Assembly (NCBI GenBank): GCA_934045905.1
Contig: OW203765.1
Span: forward strand, 19,407,409-19,471,408
DNA from: Leuctra nigra
Taxonomy: Eukaryota; Arthropoda; Insecta; Plecoptera; Leuctridae
Reading direction: 5' to 3'
Length of the DNA stretch: 64,000 nucleotides
Below, piece by piece: positions 36,571-47,618 of the stretch. Every line of letters starts with the position of its first letter. Position 1 is the stretch's first letter. The notes beneath the pieces are model-generated. The model did not search any database. It was given only the letters and a program-made list of their open reading frames with translations, and was not told the DNA's origin. The translations under genes were made by a program, and so were the position numbers.

Positions 36571-36742
36571 ACAGTCGGGGCAGCGAATGTCTGAACTCTT
36601 ACCAGATGGAGCCACCATCACTTACTCTGTTAGGCTGAGAAAGATGTCATTGCAAGGTGAGCGCGTCCTTCTCGGCCTAGCAGAAAAACTGCCTAACAGC
36701 GCATTTTATTGAGAGTTCAAACACTCGGTGCCCCGACTGTAC
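36571..36742. repeat. Foldback repeat, second of two in tandem
   Basis: ACAGTCGGGGCA opposed by TGCCCCGACTGT, with TGAACTCT/AGAGTTCA and an interior related to the first foldback (TTGCAAGGTGAGCGCG in both). The spacing is two bases. Confidence 0.6.
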
Positions 36743-37425
36743 AGTTCATTGCAGATGGATGAATAGCTGATTATTTATTCTGAAATTTCATGGAATCTTT
36801 AATTGCGAAATGAACACGTTTGTTTCGTTCTTTATTACTCTGTTATCTGCAGATCTGAGTAGGTATTTTTTTAAATTTACAGTTTACTTGCTGTGGCGTA
36901 GCTTAAAAGAAACTGCTGTCAATGCATCCTGAGGTTAATTTAAAATGAGGAAATAAGCTCCGGAATTTTGCAGTATATGATGGTAATACATTGAGTTTTC
37001 TTCAATATGGGCCCTTAGTTTACATTTGGATAATCATCGATTGCCGGTTTTACTTTTCAAAAGTTGGCGCCAAAATGAAATGTAAAATCAAACCGGGAAC
37101 TGTCGTCACCTGGTGGCAGAAAAGTAAACAGGTTTATACTTTTGTATCAACACCACAACTTTATATAAAACATATTTTACAATTCATGGGAATTTTAGTT
37201 TAATTAAACGAAAAACTATTTAATAATTAATTTGCCGTGATCCTTAGAAGAATGTCACAAATTTATATCAACAAATTGAAATGTTGCTCCGCACAAGAGT
37301 TCATTTCTGCCATTAACTTCCGGTGAAGGATAGAACCAGTGAACACACGCGGAGACCGTCAAGAGAAGATATCTTCTAATTATTTTTGTGTTTATTAATT
37401 GGAACAATACAATTCTTCTATTATA

Positions 37426-40400
37426 ATGGCTACTAATACAACTCCGGACAGTTGGGAACAAAAAGAAGACAGTGGTGTTGCCGACTCTGCAGATTCGTCC
37501 GATGTGTCGGGCAAATTTTCCACGTTGAATGTAAACGCAGTCGAGTTTGTGCCTTCATTTTTACCTAGCAGTCCCAGACAAGAACCAGCCGAGTCAGAAC
37601 CCCTCCCATGTAAAGAATCTCCAGACTCCGTTGACGGCGAGGTTCCTGTCACGAATGGTACATAATTTTAAACAAACTCTTATATCTATTCTTACTTTCA
37701 ATTTGATAGATCCAGCTAGTATGCAGAGGGTAACAGCTGTGACTTGCTAGATGTGTAGCAAGAATGTAGGCTAGGTTAGAATCATGACACACTTTTGGTC
37801 ATCTTCCATTCTTGTTCTGTCAGTGATTGTCAATACATTGCTGACTGCAGTAATAATGGCTCTGTTATTGTAGGTGACGAAGATATGGCCGAACCGCCTG
37901 GGTTAGTGGGCCGGCCTCCGCCCGCTGATAGTTGGGAGGACGTAGACCCGCTATTGACACCTGAAAATGAACCGGAGGATGACCTGGATGACGATGACCT
38001 TGAGGAAGCAGTGATCAAACCAAAGAAGAGGCCAGCAAGAGAAGTGGAAGACACCAAGAGCAAGAAGGAACATGTCAACGTTGTATTTATCGGCCATGTT
38101 GGTAAGTAATCACATTACCTACACTACGGCTAAATTGAGGAACTGAATTATCGTGCTTGTTTTGACTTGTTTGGTGTTCTGTTATAGATGCAGGCAAGTC
38201 TACTATTGGCGGACAGATCATGAACCTCACTGGTATGGTGGACAAGAGAACTTTGGAGAAGTACGAAAGGGAAGCGAAAGAAAAAAGCAGAGAAACGTGG
38301 TATTTGTCATGGGCACTAGACACAAATCAAGAAGGTTTGTCAATGTCATAAACACCTACATACTCATTTTACTAGTTACGACATATACCTAGCTTTTATT
38401 TAGGTACTAGATCTTATTTTGCTAGGGTCAAAATTTTTGGGGACCAGAGACCAAATTGCCATCATCTTGAATCGGTCAGGTGCTGAATTTAGGTTCTACC
38501 TCCCCTCTGTAATTTTATCCCACAAATATAATTTGTACTGTTTATTTACAATGCATTTGAATATACTTAATTTGAATATTTGAATACTTTTGAACATTTG
38601 CATTTGAACATTTTGTTAATATGTGGCGTCCGCGTATGATGTTTCAGAACGAGACAAGGGCAAGACTGTGGAGGTTGGCAGAGCATACTTCGAGACAGAT
38701 AAGAAACACTTCACTATCTTAGACGCACCCGGGCACAAGAGCTTTGTGCCCAACATGATTGGTGGAGCCGCGCAGGCCGACTTAGCAGTGCTTGTAAGTC
38801 CTAGAGATAGTCAGTTATATTACCTGGTTTGGATCTGAACTGGTTTGTCAGTTCAGTCAAAAGTAAGAACCATAGGGAAATTAGAACTGGAAGTTAGAGC
38901 TCTAGAGAGAGATAGAAGTTTACATAATACTGATCATATTAGAAGCGAGACATGAAAAGTTATAAAGTAAAGTTTGTTGACTGTTAGAATAATATCCGCA
39001 ATGGTGGCCGTGGAGATACAGTCTAGCAAACAAATGTTTACCTACACATGTAACAATATAATAATCAAAAAATATGTATAAATACGACTGGAGATAAAAA
39101 TAAATAAATTTTATTGAATTTTTCTAATATTTTCTACAATAAAAAATTGTGTATTTGATATAATTTATACAATTTCAATAATTACAAAGAAGAAAGTCTT
39201 GCCATTGACAGGACGTGAATGACGAAAACGACAGAAATATTCTAACAGTGAATGAACTTTCAATTACATTATTCGAGGAATCTGCTTGGGGATGTCTAAA
39301 ATGTCAGTAGGTAATGATGTTATTGTAGCTCATCAGACTTGTTTTCGTAGGTGATATCTGCACGCAAGGGCGAGTTTGAGACGGGGTTCGACCGAGGCGG
39401 ACAAACGCGCGAACACGCAATGTTAGCCAAGACTGCGGGGGTCAAACACCTGGTCGTTCTCGTTAACAAGATGGATGACCCTACCGTCAACTGGGCGGAG
39501 GTTCGGTACAACGAATGTCGAGACAAGATCTTACCGTACCTGAAGAAGCTCGGCTTCAATCCGCAAAAGGACCTGAGCTTCATGCCTTGCTCGGGACTGA
39601 CCGGTCTCGGACTGTTGGTGCAGGTTGATCCGGAGCTATGTCCGTGGTACAGGTAAGCTCGGAACTCTTGTACATCACCGATCAACATGAATGTGGTTGC
39701 TAGGTTTCACAGTTTTGCATGAATGGATTGTACTCATTCTTCCCGGAAGAAAGCGTGAAATTAGAACTCCGGGGTACCTGACTTCATCAAATCCTAACTT
39801 CATGAAGTGGTAACATTTTCAAGAATGTTTACTTCCTACTACTGACTTATAGTAGTTTTCACTGCGAGCGTATTCAACATACTGCAAAATAATAAGAGGG
39901 CAGAAGGGCGGACGCTTGGCGATTGTCAGGGGAAACGTACCTACTTGCCCACGAAACAATAGGAGGCTTGGGGGGAGGGCCCCCGACACAATGCGGGTCC
40001 GGGGAAAATTTTGAATTTCAGGAACTAATTTGTGCCTTTCTATGCGATTTGTAGAAGTACCTACACAATTTTCATCCAATTTTTGCTTCCATGAAAAATA
40101 TGTGCGTGGATGGCGTCCACGCTGAAAAAGGAGGGAGGGGACACATCCGCCCCATATTAACTACTGAGCAGATTATCACACTATTTTGTACTTCCCTCAG
40201 AAAGGTGGAGTGAGGATGGTCTGCCGCAGGAAGTGCAGGTAGCTCTCAGCCACATACAATAGAAGGGATGCTAAAAACAAGGGGTTTTGACCGATTTTGC
40301 CAATTGTAGATTAATACGCTGGTGGAGAAAAATACTGTTGAACCAAATTTAATCTGTTTCACTACTGCATAGTGCTTATGGCGTTTTCGACTGGCCGCCC

Positions 40401-43400
40401 TAGGCTTGCACTCAGTTTGGTATAGTAATGCATTGATTTTTATATGGTGACGTCATTTCAGTGAACGCAACCCCAATGCAGCACCAGTGCGGCTGCGGCC
40501 AGTCGAAAACGCCATTAGTTCTCCATCATCCTATTTGTGAAAGAAGTTGTTATAATGAACATACCAAGTTGGCTCAGTCTGGATTTTGACAATCTCAAAT
40601 TTGATTTCTGCTGCTGTTCTTCTCAACTGATAGGCTGCACAAATTAGTTCCTGAAATTCAAAATTTTCCCCGGACCCGCATTGTGTCGGGGGCCCTCCCC
40701 CCAAGCCTCCTATTGTTTCGTGGGCCTCCTTCCCACTATCCATCCATACCTTTATGCTACACCAACACCATCATCTCCCAATTCTCCCGTTACCATAGCA
40801 ACCCTAGTTGCAGTCGAGTGTGAGTCTAGTGTTGGGAAATTACCGGTAATTTATCATTTGGTAAATTACGCTGTAAATTACTAATGTGCGGTAATTTAAA
40901 AATAAAAAATTGCACCTGATATTAGAGCAGTTATTGTTCCATGGAAAAATGGTAATTAAAATCAGTGACAAGAATTAGTACTTTTAAATGCAATATTTAT
41001 TTGAATAAGATAGCATTAGCAGATACAGGTGCAAAGGAATTATATTTTGAGTGAGGGGGGGGGGGGGGGGGGTCAAAATTATCGGGGATCAATGAATGTG
41101 AGGAAAAGCTAGTTCGTTGTTACAAGGGGGTCTAGGAGGCTTGCCCACAGTTTGCCCTGCTGGGCCTTTTTTGAATTTTTGATACAAAAGAATCGAATTT
41201 GAAGCTATTTTGGCATCCTTTTCAAAGAAATTCAAAATGTCTGATGTGCAGTATTCTTGGGGAAACTTTAGACAAAATGCATTATAATCTGTAAATTGTG
41301 TTATAAATGATAAAATCCGTAAAGCCCCCACAGGAAATTTTTTGAATTTCTAGTAAAAGAGAATCGACATAGGCGTATGTACGGGTATGGCCAACATGGC
41401 AATGGCCGTACCTAATGCATCAGCCTTAGTCCATAGGTATTTTCTACTTTTTGTCTATTCTGTTTTGAACAATGGACATTAGTTTTACTTCAATTAATAT
41501 ACCCAAAATAATAATTTCAGCTATCGTAAGAGAATCGAGTTTCCAAAAAAAACTCCGCTGCGCATTTTCTAGGCTAGAATTTTTGGCAGGATATCAACGA
41601 ACGATGGGTATTTTGTTTTCTTTCAACCTAATAGTAGGTATGCCTCAAAATCATTTGCCATTCTAGGAGAGCTACATTTCAAAAAAATCGCTGCGTCGGT
41701 GCGGCATTTTCTAGTCTGTTTTCTTAAGCATATGAACACCCATGGACATATAATTAGTTTGTCTTCAATTATTAAGAGGCAAACGGAAGCGAACGGGAAT
41801 CGCACGGTTCGTCAGAGCGGTTTTTTGAAATTTTGTCTTCCCACTTAATAATTTTAAAAAATCAGATAGTAACGACCCATAACAGCCTCTAAATAATGCC
41901 GCACACTGGAGTTCATTGTGACCTCTGGTACGACCTCAAAGTGTTAAATACGAAAATATATCGAAAAATAATCGTATTAAACACTTTGAGGTTGCATCAG
42001 AGGTCATAAAGTACTCCAGTGTGTGGCATTATTTAGTCTTTTAGGCTGTAATGGGTCGTTACTATCTGATTTTTTTAAATTATTTAGTGGGAAGACAATA
42101 TTTAAAAAAACGCTCTGACGAACCGTGCGATTCCCGCTCGCTTCCGTTTGCCTCTTAATATACCCCAAAAATCACTTTCAGATATTATAAGAAAATTGTT
42201 TCCAAAATTCCCTAAACGTTTCTTAAGCATACGAACAATTGACTAAGGTTCTACTAGTTTTTCTTCAATTAGTATTTACCAAAAAAAACATTCAGCTGTC
42301 CTAAACGAACTGAATTTCCAAAAATTTGGTGCGCGGCAGATAATTGGAATGTTTTTGACGTATATTGAGGTGTTCACTATTTCTGTTTTTCTTCAAATAA
42401 TATGCCCCAAAATCATTTTCCCTTCCTACGTGCCTGAGTTTGTGTAATTTACGGTATTTTATAGCAAATTACGCGTAGTAAATTACGCCTTAAATTACGT
42501 AATTTAAGAGAGGTTGTAAATTACGACAAATTGGTAATTTACGGATTTACATCACTAAGTGTGACATTAAATAAATACCGTAGAATTTTACAATTTGTTA
42601 CATGTTTGTTTTTTAACATTTTTAAAATGGGAATCGTTAGGTATAGTTCAAATGGTCCGCGCTATCATTTGCATGTTTTGTGTTTCAGAGGAGAAGCGTT
42701 CATCCCGTTTATCGATAACTTGCCGTCTCTGAACAGAAAGATGGGGGGGCCTTTCGTTATGCCGGTCGTAGATAAATACAAGGACATGGGGATGGTGGTG
42801 ATGGGCAAAGTCGAGGCTGGCGAGGCGAAGAAAGGCCAATCACTGATGCTCATGCCAAACAGAGTGAGTACTACCTACCTATCTAGATCTCACATTCTTC
42901 CACAGGTTTTTCATACCATAAGACATCAACCAAAATAAAAATATATTTTTTTGAAATTGGGTAGGTATTTATTTACTACTCATTCATACCATGAACTAAT
43001 ACTGCTATACAGGGATAGATAACGCCGTATCAATTACATGCTAACGATAGTCTCTATCCGTGTCCTGTTTTCAAATAAAATTCACGGAAATAAAACATGG
43101 CCGACCACTAAAAACCAAATATTATGAGTTTTCTTGTCAAGCTGACACAATGCCTACACCAATATATTACCAAAACATGATGTATATAGGAGCGCCAATA
43201 CAATATCGACTTAATTAAACCAGACAAACCTTAATAAACAGCTTATGTACAGAGAAGAACATGTCAACATGAAGGCGGGTTTTCAGATTCTTAAATATGA
43301 ACGGAAAAATTGAATAGTTTCATTCTGATGTCTTGCTAATTTACATATTTACTCTCTGCTTCATGGGCAATTAAATAAACACTGATTCTTCTTCTTCTTT

Positions 43401-46400
43401 GGCGTGGGAGTATTCACAGTATTGTCAGTTATTTAACGGATGAAGAAACAATTAAAGAAAATCACAATGTATAGGACAAAAGCACGTAAAATATGTCAAA
43501 ACATTTTTGTATCAGCTGTTTCAATGAAGTGACTTTCAGAAGGCTGTGGTTTGTATTACTTTTACTGCATGCATGAAAACTGCATGAAAACGAAAGTAGA
43601 AATGTTTAGAAGGCTAAGGTGAGCCGAATAGTTCAAATGAAACGCGAAGTAATCTATCCCTGTATAGCAGTATTAGTTCATGTTCATACCTATGGGCAAT
43701 CAGGGAATTTTGCATATTTTTGCGCCGTTGGCCCCTGATTTAGGAGGGGGCCAAAATAGACCCAGTAGTGTTAAAGTATCTACCTAGTAGGGATGTCGGC
43801 GGGTCCAAAAATCAGGAATCGGGTACCCGTCATAAATACTCATGTCGGAATCGAGTAATTAAACCACCCAAAAAATAAATTATTTTTTATTTTTTTTTGT
43901 GGAGGGTGGCTAGGTAAGGGGGTAGGGGTTTAGGTAAATAAACACGTGGCACTTAGCTGCGTGAGAGGAGAAAATTACCCTCTCTCAGGGCCATCTGTGT
44001 GCTTGTCCTTGAAAAGAATTTGAGAAAACAGGACAGGACATGATAACATTTTTTGATAACTAACAACTTCAATCATAAGAAAACACGAATTTGTGCACCT
44101 TTCTACCCAGGACTCAACTTTTTCACTGTGCTACAGTGTGATTGAAAAAAAAATACAGACGCATTTTTCCCATGCTTCCTACTCCCGACACATGATTTCA
44201 CCCCTCCTTCCCCATTCCTCTCTCACCCCCCAGAGCAAGCAAGGTCGTTGAGCTTCCCCTTGAGACGCAACTGATGCGGTGCACAAATGTGCACAAATGT
44301 TGTTGAACTGTGCGTAAACAAATGTCTTTCAGCTACATTCTAAAAAAAAAAAAATTTAGGTACCCGCGATTATTATTTATTACCCGGAACCGCCCGGGTA
44401 CCCGCCGACATCCCTACTACCTAGGTTGATTTTAATAAAAATTCATCATTCACATTGATGTGTTGTTTGCTCGATCCCAAAATTTAGGCTGTCGATTTGT
44501 TTGTTTGCACCTTCGATACGCTGCCTCGTTAAACGACACTAACCATGTTTCTCTTGCTCAGACGGTGGTGCTTGTGGACCAGATGTGGTCGGACGACGAG
44601 GAGGTGACGTCTGTGTGCGCGGGCGAGAACGTCAAGATCAAGCTGAAGGGCATCGAGGAGGACGACGTTTCGCCGGGATTCGTGCTCTGCGACAACGCCA
44701 GTCCGATCAGGACGGGGCGGGTGTTCGACGCACAGGTCGTCATACTCGAACACAAGAGCATCATCTGCGCGGGGTACAGCGCCGTAATGCACATCCACTG
44801 CGCCGCGGAAGAAGTCACGGTTAAAGTGAGTTTGAACTTGAAAGTTTTTTGGTCAACTTTACCGATAACTAGTGTTGTGAGTGGAGAAATTTCTCGAGAA
44901 GGAGAATTTTCTCCGAGAAATTCTCCGAACAAAATTCTCCGGAGAATTTTTTTTCAAACTTACATTTATGCAAAGGAATATGAAATAAATTATCAAAGAA
45001 GTAACCTGAATGATATTAACCAGTTATGTAACTTATAAGTTACAAGTAACAAGTTGTATGTTATATAGATGATTGTACCTATACTGTTCATGATTGATTG
45101 AAACATACTTTTCAAATATTTGCCGCCTTCCATTACAACAGCCAATGGAAAGAGAACTTCACTTAGTAGCTATAGACAAATTCTCCATCAGAGAAATGTC
45201 TCTTGATATTTCATTAAAAAAAAGCTCCAGAAAATTCTCTATCAAAGAGATTTGTCTTGATATTTGGTAGAAAAAAAATTCTCCGAAAATTCTCAATCGG
45301 AGAAATTTCTCAAGAAATTTCTCCAAAAAAAAATTCTCGAGAAATTTACAACACTACCGATAACATAGATTATCGTTCAACTTTTGAAGTTTCATTCAAT
45401 TCAAACTTTAAATTGTTTCAAAGCCTTCTGATATTTTTCTATGATTATGAACTGACAAAGTAACCATAGAGTAAAACCAAACAATTTGTAATGCCATACA
45501 AATAATGCCATGCTAATACAATGAGTCACATTTTGGGGCTTTACACTTCCATCACCATTCATAGTTTACATGTGATATCATCTCATTGTTGGTGACCATC
45601 TTGATGGCACGATTTAGAATTGTTGTGAATCTATGCTTTTTTTGTTATATTTCATAGTTTTAAATTTTAATGGTTAATGGTTACCTACCTGGGCTATTGT
45701 ATACTCCGGAGAAACCATTAGTTGGTACGAAAAGGAATCCTCACTACCTACACAAAAATGTCTGGTTTAACTCCATTTTAAGACTTTTAATCTGACCCGT
45801 CAACGTGCCAACATATTGTCCGTTCTCGGGGAAAATCTTAAATTTTTAGCAAATTAAAACTAATAAAGTTCGTGCAAGCTGTGAATAGGTGCCGACTAGC
45901 AATGGCCTGAAACCCCTCCGTCTTAAGAGTACCAAGGGACATGAGAGTGCCCTAGTTCTACTCGATAATGATTAATAATAGAAGTTGTGACATCAAATAT
46001 ATTTCAATTTTTTTAGTTCAGTTGGTTCTTTGAATTTAAATTTGAGATGCACCAAAGCTTAAGTACCTAGGTACTTATTTGTTGCCTAGGTGTTGGTTTT
46101 GACAGAGTGTTGATGGACGAACGTTTTGTTTCAGGCCTTAATCTGTCTGGTTGACAAACGCACGGGGGACAAGAGCAAGACTCGGCCCCGGTTTGTCAAG
46201 CAGGACCAGGTAGCCATCATGCGCATCGAGTGCTCGGGTGTCATCTGCATGGAGCAGTTCAAGCTGTTCCCACAAATGGGGCGATTCACGCTTAGGGACG
46301 AGGGTAAGTTCACCAAGTGTTTCAACTGGAGAGTGTGGTCGCAGCATTTAGCTCGACTTTTGTCCGCCCATGGTCGGGAGGAGACCGGACTGGAGCAAAG

Positions 46401-47618
46401 AAGTCAGTGGCGTTAAAAGAGTTTCCTGCTCCCTAGGCAGTCTAAGAAGCCTCGACTCGAGACCTAGCATGATCGACAGCCAGTGTCTTTCTCCAATTTG
46501 TATTCAACAGTTACAGGACTGGGGCGGTGGTGGGGGCGGGGCTTAAGGAGCCAACTCACAGTACGACTTGGTCCGAACTAAGTGCATGTCAGGGTCAACT
46601 TAGTGCCATGCCCTCCCCAAATTTGCAGGCCCATGGGCCAGCCTCCCTCCGCAAGATGGTGATCCCCCTGAAATCGGGTCCCACCAGCCCAAAGCCTCCC
46701 CCCCTGTCCGGACTGGCTTTCCCACCAGTTTGAGACTCTCCCGGATTGGGCCCGTTAGGTCTACCCCTCCATGTCCTCCCTAGAATTCAACAAAGTTAAC
46801 AAAATCTTATTGTGTGCAAAATGACCTCGCTGTCGACGCACCGTTAAACACTACTATATATACTAGTACAACTACTACTACTTCTACTACGACTACTGTA
46901 CTCTTCCAGGACCAGCAACAGAAACAATCATTTTTGTTTTACAAAGCCTCCTTAGTCCCTTGGGGCTGTGCATAAGGGACGTCATGCTAAAAATGGTTTA
47001 TTTTGACACCCACCCCAATCACACCGAGTCTCACTTTTTGAGGGCCTCTGCCAGGATTGGAAAAGATAGTTTTACCCCCCCCCCCCCCTCCCCTCCCCCC
47101 TCCCCCAATATAATTTGTCAGCGCCATATATATTGGGATTTTCAATATTTCAGGTCCCGGCTCAACAACTGAAATTTGAAATGCTTTAAAATGTCTATAT
47201 CAGAAAACGTGATGGCCCTTTATCTCCAGCGTCCCCCCCCCTCCCCCAACCCCCGAGACAATACATTCATTCACAGCCCCTTCTTGCATTGCTAGGCTCT
47301 CTAGGTCTCATTGCGTCCAACACTCATTTTAATTTTTCAATTGAAGAGGTGTTTTTGTGAAAACGATTACATATCTAGGTTTTCATTTGATAATGTGGGT
47401 ACCTAGTACCTCCGTCAGTTATCTACCCATTATCTTTCGCGAGTTCAATTTTATTTCATACTGATTGTGATGTAAAACGTTCCTTCATCTGCTGTTTCCA
47501 CTGTATTTATTGTAAAATTTTAGAAGCTTATTTAAGCTAACATGTGTTGAGATTTTGTATTTGTTTTCTTCCAGGTAAAACAATTGCTATGGGAAAAGTG
47601 CTCAAGGTGATCGAGTAG
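37426..47618 (+). CDS. GSPT1: Eukaryotic peptide chain release factor GTP-binding subunit eRF3
   Basis: Exons: 37426-37657, 37874-38101, 38188-38334, 38648-38793, 39351-39652, 42689-42863, 44562-44825, 46135-46303, 47575-47618 (TAG). The sum is 1707 nt, 568 residues. eRF3 is the translational GTPase that, bound to eRF1, drives peptide release at stop codons. Seen: an N-terminal acidic, disordered region with a PAM2-type motif at 32-45 ([10 protein letters not shown] core), which binds poly(A)-binding protein; G1 GHVDAGKS (151-158), split by intron 2; G3 DAPGH (228-232); G4 NKMD (290-293); then the two beta-barrel domains ending [20 protein letters not shown]. The GTPase core is complete. HBS1 was considered, but the PAM2 motif and the SGLTG / CPWYRG segments fit eRF3. 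Introns 5, 6 and 7 carry large transposon insertions. A polyadenylation signal AATAAA is at 48087-48092. Confidence 0.96.
39948..40725. mobile_element. Snapback element with 88-bp near-perfect arms
   Basis: The arm 39948-40035 (GCCCACGAAACAATAGGAGG onward to TTTGTGC) is repeated as its reverse complement at 40637-40725 with about one indel. The 600-base loop contains another foldback (40379-40514). In eRF3 intron 5. Confidence 0.65.
40379..40514. mobile_element. Foldback MITE with TTTTCGACTGGCCGC arms (copy 2)
   Basis: TGGCGTTTTCGACTGGCCGC / GCGGCCAGTCGAAAACGCCA, centre with TGACGTCA at 40448-40455. Inserted in the loop of the 39948-40725 snapback. Confidence 0.72.
40827..42557. mobile_element. 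hAT-like element with GGTAATTTACC subterminal motifs
   Basis: Left end TAGTGTTGGGAAATTACCGG, right end ATTTACATCACTA, with many TAAATTACG/CGTAATTTA units near both ends. Direct repeats AGTGTGAG (40817-40824) and AGTGTGAC (42558-42565) match 7 of 8, but the left one is two bases from the end, so the call is tentative. Contains the MITE 41776-42154 and a G tract at 41057-41072. In eRF3 intron 5. Confidence 0.5.
41776..42154. mobile_element. Foldback MITE GAGGCAAACGGAAGCGAACG (copy 2), TTAA-flanked
   Basis: GAGGCAAACGGAAGCGAACG / CGCTTCCGTTTGCCTC ends with TTAA at 41772-41775 and 42155-42158. The arms extend over almost the whole 379 bp, making a long hairpin. TTAA targeting suggests piggyBac mobilisation, although the ends do not start CCC. 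Confidence 0.75.
42990..43682. mobile_element. Element with perfect 31-bp terminal inverted repeats (P-like)
   Basis: 42990-43020 (CATGAACTAATACTGCTATA then CAGGGATAGAT) is exactly repeated in reverse at 43652-43682. A direct repeat TTCATAC flanks it (42983-42989, 43683-43689), extendable to 8 bases with one mismatch. A 31-bp repeat starting CATGA with a 7-8 bp duplication recalls P elements. No transposase. In eRF3 intron 6. Confidence 0.65.
43788..44416. mobile_element. hAT-type element, 629 bp
   Basis: TAGGGATGTCGGCGGGT / ACCCGCCGACATCCCTA with exact 8-bp duplication CTACCTAG (43780-43787, 44417-44424). Subterminal GGGTACCCG palindromes. No transposase. In eRF3 intron 6. Confidence 0.88.
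44870..45356. mobile_element. hAT-type element, 487 bp
   Basis: Ends TAGTGTTGT / ACAACACTA... with exact 8-bp duplication CCGATAAC (44862-44869, 45357-45364). GAGAAATTTCTC palindromes are reiterated at both ends. In eRF3 intron 7, 44 bp after exon 7. Confidence 0.85.
45788..45881 (+). repeat. Dispersed repeat (copy 2)
   Basis: TCTGACCCGTCAACGTGCCA ... GTTCGTGCAAGCT, matching 3897-4002. In eRF3 intron 7. Confidence 0.45.
46545..46850 (+). repeat. SINE-like/non-LTR dispersed repeat (copy 3)
   Basis: Shares GATGGTGATCCCCCTGAAAT, GGGCCCGTTAGGTC and TGACCTCGCTGTCGACGC with the other copies; the tail is ACTACTATATATACTAGTAC. In eRF3 intron 8. Confidence 0.6.
46962..47280. mobile_element. MITE with GGGGCTGTG ends (copy 3)
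   Basis: GGGGCTGTGCATAAGGGACG at the left, CACAGCCCC at the right, with C tracts and the shared core around CAACTGAAATTTGAAATGCT. Same orientation as copy 1. In eRF3 intron 8. Confidence 0.72.

Larger units (their letters stand above)
36108..37425. other. TXNDC11 3' flank and eRF3 upstream region
   Basis: Contains the two tandem foldbacks at 36382-36742, otherwise AT-rich. The last 100 bases before the eRF3 ATG (CTTCCGGTG near 37318) may be its promoter; CTTCCGG resembles an Ets-type site. No other gene was seen. Confidence 0.4.

Noticed and set aside
44529..44932. Minus-strand ORFs opposite eRF3 exon 7
   Set aside because: Shadows of a GC-rich exon whose plus-strand reading is clearly eRF3.
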